From positions 1-64,000 of the forward strand of contig JAEUKE010000142.1 in assembly GCA_016794345.1 (NCBI GenBank): DNA of 64,000 nucleotides, written 5' to 3'. The stretch comes from Myxococcales bacterium. GTDB lineage: Bacteria > Myxococcota_A > Polyangia > Polyangiales > Polyangiaceae. The position numbers were made by a program, and so were the translations under genes. Below the pieces are notes generated by a model. It ran no database searches. It was not told the origin of the DNA and saw nothing but the letters and a program-made list of their open reading frames with translations. Positions 35,104-43,432 of this stretch are shown here, piece after piece. The first letter of the stretch is position 1; each line of letters begins with the position of its first letter.

Positions 35104-37877
35104 ACGTCGGTCACGACGCCGGACAGATCCGCGCCGTCCAGCGTGACGGCCGTGAGATCGATCCCGACGAGCTTGGCGCCGACGAGCGAGGCGCGGTTGA
35201 ACCGCGCCTCCGAGAGATCTGCGCCGGTCAGCGTCGCGCTCCTGAGCGACGCTTTCGTGAAGCTCGCGCCGACGAGCCGGGCACCTTCGAGGGACGCGCC
35301 GTCGAGGACGGCCCGATCCCAGATCGAGTCGTCGGCGTGCGCATGATCGAACCTGGCCCGACCGAGCACGGCACCGTCGAAGCGCGCGCCTCGGAGCGAA
35401 GCACGACAGAACCGCGCGCCCTCCGCCGAGATCTCGTACGCGCGGAGCTCCGGCAAGAGCGCGCCGTCCAGGCTGGCTTCGTCGAGCTGCGCCTCGGTGA
35501 AGTCGGCGCCGTCCAGCGTGGCGCCCTGCATGCTCGCGCGGTCGAGCCGGGCGCGACAGAAGATGGTGCGCAGCCCGGAAGACTGGTCGATCACGGCGCC
35601 CGTGAGATCGGCCGTGGTCAGGTTCGCGTCCGTCAGGAAGGTGCGTCGCAGCTTCGCGCCGGCGAGCTTGGCCCCCACGAAATTCGTCCGCTCGAGGATC
35701 GCGTCGTCGAAGTCCGCCTCCGTCGCGTCGGCGCCCTCGAACGAGGCGCCCGAGAGATCGGCCCCGCGCATCCTCGAGCCGTGAAGCTTCGTGCGATCGA
35801 AGCGACAGGCTGCGAGTCGCTGCCCGGAGAGGTCGAAGCCCGACAGGTCGAGGTCGGACAGATCGAGGCCGGCCAGGCTCTCGCCCTCACGGATGCGGCG
35901 CTCCACTTCCAGCCGCGTCTCGCCCTCGTGGACAGGCGGCGCCTTCGCCGCGACCTGCGCGAAAGCGGGAGCCTCTCCTCGAAGCGTGGGCCGGCCCATG
36001 TCGTCGTCGTCCACGTGGACGATCTGCGGCGGCGACTCCGGAACCTGGACGCCCTGCGGCGCGGGCTGTGAGGAGGCGGTCGTCTCGGACGCGAGCTTCA
36101 GGAGCAGATCGGGGATCGGGAGCTGCGCCGTGGGCTGCTCGTCCGCCTGCATGATCGCGCGTGCTTGCTCCGTCGCTTCGACCCGCGCCGTCGGAGGCGG
36201 CGGCTCGGAGGCCGACTTGCCATCGGCTTCGCCGAGCCCGCGGATCGTCGTCTTCGACGAGCGCATCCCGGGCCCCGGGCTCGGCCGCACGCCGACGGGC
36301 TCGGGGCGAGCTTCGCGCAGCGCGGCCGCCTCGGCCGCCTGCTCTGCCTCCTCGACGATCTTCCGCACGTCGGCCGAGTCGGGGGTGTACGTCGGCGAGT
36401 CGTCGAAGGAGACGAGCGGCGCGTTCGGCGGCGGCGTGGTCTCCTCCGCGGCGACCTTCGCGATGAGCCGCCGCAGCTCGCTCGGTGGTTGCTTGAGCGT
36501 GCTGCCCGCGATGTGCGCGAGCGTCTCCTCCCCGGCCGGCGCGGGCGGCGCAGGGAGCTCGATACGCGGGTTCGTGATGCTCTCCGGCGGTCGCACGGCT
36601 GCCTCGAGCTGGCGCAGCTGACTGGGGACCACGCCGGGCGAAGCGAGAGTTGAGCCAGGTGACCAGCGCCCGGGCAACGTGTCGGGGGCCTTGCTGACGG
36701 GGCCGAGCGGCTCTGCCGGGGCAGGTGCGGTCGCTTCGATCGGCGGCTGCGCGGCGGGCGCAGGCTGAGGCAGCGGTGTCGGCTGCGGTTGCGGTTGCGG
36801 TGCAGGCTGAGGCTCCGGTGCAGCCTGAGGCGGCGCGGCGGGCGCCGGCTCGATGGCTGCCGGCGCGGCGCTGGCCTGGCGCGCCGTCGTGCCCGGCCAG
36901 GGGATCGGCCGGCCCGGCATCTCGAGGCCGGCGAAGACCTGCGCCGAAGCAAGGGCCGCGTCGCTCTCCACCTCGAAGTTCCCGCGCCAACAAAGGCACG
37001 CGATCAACCGGTCCGCGTCGATCCAGAGGGTGTCCGCGCTGAGGCCGACCTCGCGATGACCTGTCGCCTCGACGCCGTAGACCCGCGCCTGTGCGCGCGC
37101 CCCGGGGAGCTGCGACTCGATACGCGCGAGCTCGGGGTGCATTCCCTCGAGAACCACCCACTCGTTGCCCTCGAAGAAGCTGCAGCGCTGATCGGGCGGC
37201 GCGGCGTGGAAGAAGCTCCAGGCGAACGGGTCGGGGATCTGCGGCGCGGGCGCTTCGACGACCGACGGATCGAGATCGCGAAGGAGGCGCCGCCGAGCGG
37301 GCCAGAGCGCAGCGATGGGCCCGAAGCCCGCCGGCCCGAACGGGTCGGCAGGATCGATGATGTTCGCGACCGGGAGGCCGGGGCCGATCGGCATGCCCAC
37401 CGGGTTCTCCTCGAAGCCGGCCGGTCCTCGGTACGCGCGCTCGTACCGAAGCGGAATGCGCGTGAAAGGGACGGGCGCGGTCATCTGCTCGCCCTCGAGC
37501 CACATCCGCTCGCCGAACACGTGGAGCGTCTTGTCGACGAGCGGCCGCGAGCCCACGACCGCGAGGCGCACGGGCAGCGAGGGGCTCGGGCTCGTCGCGC
37601 ACGCGTGTCCCGTGAGCAGCACCTCGGCGCGGGGGAGATAAGGGGCCACATCCGCGCACGCGAGCACGCTGCGCTCGAGGTTGCCCTCGTGATGCTGGTC
37701 TCCGAGGAGCAGCGGTGCGGGCGCGACGAGCTGCATGGGGCCGCCGCGCGCCAACGAAAACGTGGCTTTCACGAAGATCGTGGCGCGGCGCCGGCCTCCG
37801 ACGCTCCAAAGACGGGCGCCGCAGGCGACGTCCTGCGTGGCAATGATCGCGAGGGGCCACTCGCCTGTCGGTTCCAC
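35100..37877 (-). CDS. DUF2169 and pentapeptide-repeat fusion protein
   Basis: A 925-residue protein. The first 330 residues match DUF2169 (VKATFSLARGGPMQLV, then EVLLTGHACATS and LHVFGERMW), a family often encoded with type VI secretion effectors. A low-complexity Pro/Ala/Gln and charged region spans about 330-665. The last 260 residues are about 50 continuous pentapeptide repeats (A(D/N)LxG), which fold into a right-handed beta-helix. DUF2169 and pentapeptide proteins commonly occur together at T6SS loci. No vgrG, PAAR or other T6SS gene lies here. The GTG start at 37877 is the only reasonable one. Confidence 0.85.
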   Translation of the reverse strand: MEPTGEWPLAIIATQDVACGARLWSVGGRRRATIFVKATFSLARGGPMQLVAPAPLLLGDQHHEGNLERSVLACADVAPYLPRAEVLLTGHACATSPSPSLPVRLAVVGSRPLVDKTLHVFGERMWLEGEQMTAPVPFTRIPLRYERAYRGPAGFEENPVGMPIGPGLPVANIIDPADPFGPAGFGPIAALWPARRRLLRDLDPSVVEAPAPQIPDPFAWSFFHAAPPDQRCSFFEGNEWVVLEGMHPELARIESQLPGARAQARVYGVEATGHREVGLSADTLWIDADRLIACLCWRGNFEVESDAALASAQVFAGLEMPGRPIPWPGTTARQASAAPAAIEPAPAAPPQAAPEPQPAPQPQPQPTPLPQPAPAAQPPIEATAPAPAEPLGPVSKAPDTLPGRWSPGSTLASPGVVPSQLRQLEAAVRPPESITNPRIELPAPPAPAGEETLAHIAGSTLKQPPSELRRLIAKVAAEETTPPPNAPLVSFDDSPTYTPDSADVRKIVEEAEQAAEAAALREARPEPVGVRPSPGPGMRSSKTTIRGLGEADGKSASEPPPPTARVEATEQARAIMQADEQPTAQLPIPDLLLKLASETTASSQPAPQGVQVPESPPQIVHVDDDDMGRPTLRGEAPAFAQVAAKAPPVHEGETRLEVERRIREGESLAGLDLSDLDLSGFDLSGQRLAACRFDRTKLHGSRMRGADLSGASFEGADATEADFDDAILERTNFVGAKLAGAKLRRTFLTDANLTTADLTGAVIDQSSGLRTIFCRARLDRASMQGATLDGADFTEAQLDEASLDGALLPELRAYEISAEGARFCRASLRGARFDGAVLGRARFDHAHADDSIWDRAVLDGASLEGARLVGASFTKASLRSATLTGADLSEARFNRASLVGAKLVGIDLTAVTLDGADLSGVVTDV

Positions 37878-37955
37878 TCGTCCGCGGTTGTATCACTCCC
37901 GCGCCGGGCCGGAAAACTGCTTCCCCCGGAAGGTCGACCGGCCGTTCGGAGTACG

Positions 37956-39806
37956 ATGGCCGCCGTGCAGTCGTCTCGCCGCCTCAGGCCGCTCCTCGTC
38001 GCGCTCGGGCTCGCGAGCGCGCTCTTGCTCTCGGCCACCGAGGAAGCGAGGGCCGTGGGCCTCATGGCCGCAGGCGAGAAGAAGGCGATCGAGCAGAGGC
38101 TGGCCCTGTCCGTCGGGCCGGGCCGGGTCTCGCTCTGGTCGCAGGTACGTGTCGACGGTCCGGGCGGCGAGATCGCGATCGTCCTCCCTGTCACCGACGG
38201 CACCGCGATCGACTGGGGCTCGCGCGCCTTCTTCGAGAGCCTGCAGGCCGCGTCGGCCCCGCGTGTCATCCCGCCCGACGGGGCGCCCGCGGTCTGTCCT
38301 GGTGACGACCCGGAGACGCTGGTGGAGGTCGTGGGCGACGTCGCCGGGGGCGCCACGCTCGAGCCGGTGGAGACCGTGGTGCTCGACGATCTGCCGGCTG
38401 TCGAGGCGTGGGCCACGAGCCACGGCCTCACGATCTCCTCCGGCCTGAACGTCGCCCTGCAGACCGCTGGATCGGCGCGGTTCTTCGTGGCTCGTTTCGC
38501 AGCGCCCAACGGCCCGGCGCTCACGAAGGCGCTGCGCGTCGTCGTCCCGGGCGGGACGCCGACGATCCCGCTGGTTCTCTCGCAGGCGAGCACGCAGCCG
38601 GTGGACGTGGTGCTCTGGTCGGTCGGTCCGGGGCGGGCCGACATCGAAGGGACCCCCGCGCTCGTCGACACGAGCGATCTCGTCTTCGACGTCGGGGCTG
38701 TCTCCTCCAACTACCGCGACCTGCTCTCGTCGGCGCTGAGCACCCCGGCGTCGGTCGTCTACCAGATGGCGAGCCACGAGGCGCTCCGCGACACCATCCC
38801 GGTGGCGGAGGGAGGCCCGACGATCGAGAGCGTCATCCGAACGTACTTCGAGCGAGCGGCCCAGCTCGGCGAGGTCGTCGGCGATCCCGACGCCTGCGTC
38901 ACGTCGGCCGCGGTGGTGCTCGGCCAGAGCACGCGGCTCGGCACCACGTGCCCGCGGTCGCAGCTCGGCGTAGCCGGCGGCGCCGCGCCTTGTACGGCCG
39001 ACACGATCGACGGCGGCGAGGTCGACCCGGCGCTTTTGCGTTGTGGTCCCGTCGCCGACGACGTCGCGATCCTCCTCTCCGATCAGATCCCCAAAGACGC
39101 CTGGCTGACCCGAGCCGCTGCTCGCATCCCCGCCGGACAGTTTGGGGCTGACAAAACTGTCGCTTTTGCGGCCGGCGATCGTCTCGACCCCATCGTCTCG
39201 TCCACGTCGATCGACCTCTCGGGGTGCGGAGGCAACGGACAGGGCGGTATGCCGGGCTCGGGGAGCACGGGGTCGGGGGACACGAGCGGCGTGGGACCGA
39301 GCGCTGGCAGCGGGACGCAGACCTTCGTGGAGGTCCCCGTCTACGTGTACGATGGCTGCGCCTGTGGCGGCGAGTACATCATCGTCGACTACGAGAGCGT
39401 CGACGCCGAAGAGGCGCCGGACGGCTACTACGTGGACGAGGGGGACGGCTGCTCGAGCGAGACGGCCGACACCTACGTGGACGACGACTACTCCACGGAT
39501 GCCCCCGACGATTGCTCCGGCGAGACCTACGACGGGAGCGACAGCGCGGTGGACGACGGCTGCGGCTGCGACACGTCGGACGCGGAGTCGATCGACGCCG
39601 AGGGCTGCTCGTGTGACGCGCCCGAGTCCGGCGCCGACTCCTGCGACTGCGGCGAGGGCATCGACGCCACGGGGGACGGCTGCGGCGACGACTGCGCGAC
39701 AAAGCCGCTCCGGAAGCCGCGGCGGCTCAACCGGTACGTCTACATCCTGCTCGGTATCCTCATCCCGCTGCGCAGGGCCTCCCGGCCGAAGCGCAACAGA
39801 AGCTGA
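37956..39806 (+). CDS. Secreted DUF2330-like protein with Cys/Asp-rich tail
   Basis: A 616-residue protein with a signal peptide (about 1-33). Residues 35-420 follow a DUF2330-like outline: RVSLWSQVRVDGPGGEIAIV, then LPVTDGTAIDWGS and FFESLQAASAPRV. A Gly/Ser linker leads to a Cys/Asp-rich tail of about 150 residues with repeated DGC, CGC and YVDEGD-type units. A final hydrophobic segment flanked by Arg/Lys (RRLNRYVYILLGILIPLRR) could be a sorting tail. The acidic tail may bind calcium. Predicted location is the cell surface. Confidence 0.65.
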   Translation: MAAVQSSRRLRPLLVALGLASALLLSATEEARAVGLMAAGEKKAIEQRLALSVGPGRVSLWSQVRVDGPGGEIAIVLPVTDGTAIDWGSRAFFESLQAASAPRVIPPDGAPAVCPGDDPETLVEVVGDVAGGATLEPVETVVLDDLPAVEAWATSHGLTISSGLNVALQTAGSARFFVARFAAPNGPALTKALRVVVPGGTPTIPLVLSQASTQPVDVVLWSVGPGRADIEGTPALVDTSDLVFDVGAVSSNYRDLLSSALSTPASVVYQMASHEALRDTIPVAEGGPTIESVIRTYFERAAQLGEVVGDPDACVTSAAVVLGQSTRLGTTCPRSQLGVAGGAAPCTADTIDGGEVDPALLRCGPVADDVAILLSDQIPKDAWLTRAAARIPAGQFGADKTVAFAAGDRLDPIVSSTSIDLSGCGGNGQGGMPGSGSTGSGDTSGVGPSAGSGTQTFVEVPVYVYDGCACGGEYIIVDYESVDAEEAPDGYYVDEGDGCSSETADTYVDDDYSTDAPDDCSGETYDGSDSAVDDGCGCDTSDAESIDAEGCSCDAPESGADSCDCGEGIDATGDGCGDDCATKPLRKPRRLNRYVYILLGILIPLRRASRPKRNRS

Positions 39807-39818
39807 CGACACCGTCAG
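39803..39818. terminator. Hairpin holding both stop codons of a convergent pair
   Basis: CTGACG and CGTCAG form a perfect 6-base stem with loop ACAC. The TGA of the plus-strand gene and the TGA (as TCA) of the minus-strand gene lie in opposite arms. Confidence 0.45.
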
Positions 39819-40147
39819 GGATTGGGCTCGCCGGTTCGGTGCGCGGCGCCTTCTGGAGCGTCAGCCGGCTCGGCGGGCGCGTCTTCGTCCGCGGCGGCGA
39901 GCACCGCGTCCGCCGTCTTCACGACCACGGTGCTGATGCCGCGGATCATCCCGTGGGTGACCTTCACGCCGACGTCGTGGGCCACGTGCACGACCTTCGA
40001 AGGCAAGGCGATGGGCGGGATGCGCTCGAGGACCCAGAACGGACGGGCCGCGGTCTCGAGCTGCACACGCTCGACCGCGCGTGAGCCGTGCACCACGGCG
40101 TCGCCGAGGAGCGACACGAGCCCTCGCCATCTTCCGAGCTTGCTCAA
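39815..40147 (-). CDS. Small protein coupled to lipase gene
   Basis: A 110-residue protein starting at TTG 40147, whose TTGA overlaps the stop of the lipase gene. The sequence is amphipathic and helical (AVVHGSRAVERVQLETAARP, then PSKVVHVAHDVGVKVTHGMI), ends in an acidic, Pro-rich tail, and somewhat resembles phasin or lipase-associated helper proteins. It has no signal peptide. Assignment as the lipase partner rests on the coupled start. Confidence 0.5.
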   Translation of the reverse strand: MSKLGRWRGLVSLLGDAVVHGSRAVERVQLETAARPFWVLERIPPIALPSKVVHVAHDVGVKVTHGMIRGISTVVVKTADAVLAAADEDAPAEPADAPEGAAHRTGEPNP

Positions 40148-41121
40148 GGTGCACCCTCCGTCTCTTGCGACGGCGAGCACCACGCGCGGATGGCCTCGTA
40201 GACGAGCGGGTCGTGCGCGAGCCGGGTGTGAGAAAAGCCGTTCAGGATCCTCAGGTGCGAGGGCGGCAGAGCGACGGTCGACGGATGGGCGCAGCCATGA
40301 CCCGTCGCGCTCGGCACGGGCACGAGCGAGTCGCCGAACCAGAGCGCGAGCTGCGGGTCGTCCCAGATGGTCCCGGCCACGAGGTAATGTTCGATGGTGT
40401 CGAGGAGGGGGACAGGGTGGCGCGGATCGCGGAGCGAGAACCGAGGGGTCGCGCGGCTGAGCGCGCGGTCCTCGTGCCGCAGGTCGGCGTCGCCGAGATC
40501 CCGGACGCCGTCGCTGCGCAGGTCGGCGAGATCGGCCGCCAGGCGCGCGTACGGATCGGGCACGCGGCGGAGCAGGTGGGAGAGGACGCGGCCGCCGCGC
40601 TCGAGCGGGGCGCCTCGGTGCGGCGTCCCGACGTAGATGGCGCGCTTCACGCGCGGAAGGTAGGGCAACCCCGCCTGGTGCGCCGTGTGGCAGAGCCCGC
40701 GCACGACCAACCCACCCATGCTGAAGCCGATGAAAGCCAGCTCCTCGATCGGTACTGGGAACGCCTCGACCACGCGCTCCACGAGGGCGCTGAGGAGCGC
40801 GCCGTTCTCGACCACGGCCCGGCCCGTGTTGTACCGCACGCGGAGCGCCGTGTAGCCGAGGTCGCGCTCCAGCAGCGAGCCGAAGTCGGCGCCGTCCGGC
40901 ATCTGGAAGATCGTCTCGGTGCACATCAGGCCATGCACGAGCACGACCACCTTCGATGTCGGCGCCCGGAGCTTCGTTGTCAGCTCGCGGCGAGTCGGGC
41001 GGAGCGGCTCGCCGTCCTGGTAGAGCTCGAGCTCGGTCGCGAGGCCGTTGTTCGTCCGGACGAGGTGATCGCCCACGAGCCCGTTGAGCACGGCGAGCGT
41101 GAGATCGAGCGCGGAGCCCAC
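40144..41121 (-). CDS. Alpha/beta hydrolase, lipase/esterase (PGAP1-like)
   Basis: A 325-residue enzyme with oxyanion motif LVHGLMCTE, nucleophile elbow GFSMGGLVVRG (Ser nucleophile), Asp in FGDSLVPVPS and His in GFSHTRLAHDP. The Gly-Phe-Ser-Met-Gly-Gly elbow with YVGTPHRGAPLERGG is typical of lipase/PGAP1-like hydrolases that act on lipids. No signal peptide. A -10-like TAGTCT lies 6 bases before the GTG start. Confidence 0.82.
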   Translation of the reverse strand: MGSALDLTLAVLNGLVGDHLVRTNNGLATELELYQDGEPLRPTRRELTTKLRAPTSKVVVLVHGLMCTETIFQMPDGADFGSLLERDLGYTALRVRYNTGRAVVENGALLSALVERVVEAFPVPIEELAFIGFSMGGLVVRGLCHTAHQAGLPYLPRVKRAIYVGTPHRGAPLERGGRVLSHLLRRVPDPYARLAADLADLRSDGVRDLGDADLRHEDRALSRATPRFSLRDPRHPVPLLDTIEHYLVAGTIWDDPQLALWFGDSLVPVPSATGHGCAHPSTVALPPSHLRILNGFSHTRLAHDPLVYEAIRAWCSPSQETEGAP

Positions 41122-41127
41122 GGCCGG

Positions 41128-41133
41128 AGACTA
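41128..41133 (-). promoter_or_regulatory. -10-like TAGTCT, leaderless promoter candidate
   Basis: TAGTCT on the minus strand lies 6 bases before GTG 41121. Confidence 0.35.
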
Positions 41134-41173
41134 GCAGCCCGCGAAGACGGCCGGGCCTCGGCGCTCGCCGACG

Positions 41174-43360
41174 TCACAACAGCGCCCGGAGGAGCGCCCG
41201 CACGTCTCGGCTGTCGAAGACGCGGAACCGCGCCAGCGTCGAGCCGCGCCCGACTCGGAGCGTGACCGCGTCCTCCGGCAAGGCGGCAAACGTGTCTTCA
41301 TCCGTCCTGTCGTCGCCCGCGGCGAAGACGGCGGCCCCCGGGTAGCCCGTTGCGAGGGCGGCGGCCACCAGTCCCTTGTGCACGCCGCGCGCTCGCAGCT
41401 CGAGCACCGCGCTGCCGTCGAGCACCTCCGCGTCCTCGGCGTCGGGGAGGGTCGCGATTCGCTCGCGCGCCTCGCGCAGTCGGGCCGCCGCGAGCAGCGG
41501 GTCGGAGCGTCGGTAGTGGAACGCCACCGAGGCCGTCTTCACCTCGACCAGCGCCCCGGGCGTGCGCTTGGCGAGGTCGCTGAACAGCGTCACGGCGGGC
41601 TCGAGCCACGCGCCGCCGCGGGCCCGCGGGCTGGTCCATTGGCCTTCGGGGGTGCGCGACAAGAGACCATGTTCGGTCGCGAGGCCGATCGGCAGATGCC
41701 CGAGCCAGCTCTCCACCGATGGGCGGCTCCGACCCGTGAGCAGGTGCACCTCGTTGCCGGGGACATTCGCGAGCTCGGCGAGCAGATCGAGGAGCTCTGC
41801 GTCCGGCGCGGCCAGCTCCGGTACGGCGGCGAACGGGACCAGCGTTCCGTCGTAGTCGAGGAGGATCAAGCGCCGCTCGAAGGCTCGCGCCCGCTCCAGC
41901 GCGCGCTCGACCCGGCTCGCGTCGGAGTCCGCCGCGCGGCGGGGCCGCGGCTGCGGCGAGGCGTCGCGCGCGGACGCCGCCCGAGCGAGATCCGTCAGGA
42001 ACCCGCCCGCCCAGCGCGCCACGTCGTTTTCGGCCACCCTCGAGCGGAGGGCGCGCATGCGAGCGGCCCGCTCGTTCGGCGCCATCGCGATGGCGCGTTT
42101 CGTCGCGTTCGCCACCTCCGCGATGTCGTAGGGGTTCACCACGAGCGCTTCCTGCATCTCCGCCGCCGCACCGGCGAACTCGCTCAGGACGAGCACGCCG
42201 TCTTCGTCCACGCGCGAGGCCACGTACTCCTTGGCGACCAGGTTCATCCCGTCCCGGGTCGGCGTGACGAGCATCACGTCGGCGGCGCGGTACAGCGTGA
42301 CGAGCTGGCTGATCGGGACGGATCGGTAGAGGAGCTGCACGGGGCTGTGAGTGGGCGTCCCGTGGTGCGCGTTGATGCGGCCGACCAGCTCGTTCACGGT
42401 CCGCCTGAGGTCGGCGTAGGCCTCGACCTTCTCGCGCGAGGGCACGGCCAGCTGGATGAAGTGGATCCGATCGCGCAGTCCCTGCTCCCGCTCCAGCAAG
42501 CGGTCGATCGCGAGCAGCCTGCGCCGGAGGCCCTTCGTGTAGTCGAGGCGGTCGACGCCCAGGAGCACCTTGCGGTTGCCCGCGGCTCGCCGGATCTTGT
42601 CTGCGTCCTCGCTCGTCTTGTCCTCGCGGGCGAGCTTCTCGAACGCCGCGACGTCGATCCCGATGGGGTACACGCCCAGCGAGACGTGGCGATCCTCGAA
42701 GGACAGCGCCTCGATGCCGGCCTCGATCCCGAGGACGTGGGCGGCCGCGAGGGCGAAGTTGTGGCGGTAGCTCGCGGTGTGGAACCCCAAGAGGTCCGCC
42801 CCGAGCAGCCCGCGGATGACCTCCTCGCGCTGCGGCAGGACGCGGAAGATGTCGGCGGCCGGGAAGGGGACGTGCAGGAAGAAGCCGACCTTCGCCGTGG
42901 GCAGCCGCTCGCGCAGCATGCCCGGTACCAACATGAGGTGGTAGTCGTGGACCCAGATGACGTCACCGTCCTGGTACTCGTTCGCGAGCAGGTCCGCGAA
43001 CCGCGCGTTCACCGTTCGGTAGGTGCCGAAATCGCGGTCGGCGTCGAGCCGCTGCGTCTCCGTCTTGTAATGCAGGAGGGGCCACAAAAGGCCGTTCGAG
43101 TAGCTGTCGTAATAGCGGTCCATCTCGGCGGCCGAGACCGGGACCGCGCGCACGCGGTGCCGCTCCAGGAGCTCGTTCACCCGAGGATCGGGCGAGCGCA
43201 TCGCGTCGCCGGGCCAACCGAACCAGAGGCCCCCGCCCGACTCGTGTGGGGTTCGCAGGGCGGTCGCCAGCCCGCCCACCGACGGGATCAGGCGCGGCTC
43301 GCCGTGCTCCATGCGGAGCGTGATCGGTAGTCGATTGGAGGCGATGAGGACCCGGGCCAA
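41174..43360 (-). CDS. otsA-otsB: Fused trehalose-6-phosphate synthase and phosphatase
   Basis: A 728-residue bifunctional enzyme that makes trehalose from UDP-glucose and glucose-6-phosphate. Residues 1-470 are a GT20 synthase (SNRLPITL, then GGLATALR, VWVHDYHLML and LLGVDRLDYTKGL). Residues 490-728 are a HAD phosphatase with LLDYDGTLVPF, a central LLTGR and GDDRTDEDTF. The second half makes a separate otsB unnecessary. The start is TTG 43360, placed 9 bases after TAAGCT. Expected role: osmotic and desiccation protection. Confidence 0.95.
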   Translation of the reverse strand: MARVLIASNRLPITLRMEHGEPRLIPSVGGLATALRTPHESGGGLWFGWPGDAMRSPDPRVNELLERHRVRAVPVSAAEMDRYYDSYSNGLLWPLLHYKTETQRLDADRDFGTYRTVNARFADLLANEYQDGDVIWVHDYHLMLVPGMLRERLPTAKVGFFLHVPFPAADIFRVLPQREEVIRGLLGADLLGFHTASYRHNFALAAAHVLGIEAGIEALSFEDRHVSLGVYPIGIDVAAFEKLAREDKTSEDADKIRRAAGNRKVLLGVDRLDYTKGLRRRLLAIDRLLEREQGLRDRIHFIQLAVPSREKVEAYADLRRTVNELVGRINAHHGTPTHSPVQLLYRSVPISQLVTLYRAADVMLVTPTRDGMNLVAKEYVASRVDEDGVLVLSEFAGAAAEMQEALVVNPYDIAEVANATKRAIAMAPNERAARMRALRSRVAENDVARWAGGFLTDLARAASARDASPQPRPRRAADSDASRVERALERARAFERRLILLDYDGTLVPFAAVPELAAPDAELLDLLAELANVPGNEVHLLTGRSRPSVESWLGHLPIGLATEHGLLSRTPEGQWTSPRARGGAWLEPAVTLFSDLAKRTPGALVEVKTASVAFHYRRSDPLLAAARLREARERIATLPDAEDAEVLDGSAVLELRARGVHKGLVAAALATGYPGAAVFAAGDDRTDEDTFAALPEDAVTLRVGRGSTLARFRVFDSRDVRALLRALL

Positions 43361-43369
43361 AGCTGGGTC

Positions 43370-43397
43370 AGCTTAGTTTGTGATCCAATGAACGCAA
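43370..43397 (-). promoter_or_regulatory. Sigma70-type leaderless promoter of the trehalose gene
   Basis: TTGCGT (43397-43392) and TAAGCT (43375-43370) are 16 bases apart on the minus strand. The TTG start codon follows 9 bases later without a Shine-Dalgarno sequence. Confidence 0.5.
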
Positions 43398-43432
43398 CCG
43401 AGCGGTGGCGACTCATGGGTGAGCGCGAGCGC

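Noticed and set aside
36789..37955. Upstream extension of the DUF2330-like protein
   Set aside because: The extra 389 residues run antisense through the DUF2169 gene and lack coding character; the ATG at 37956 gives a proper signal peptide.
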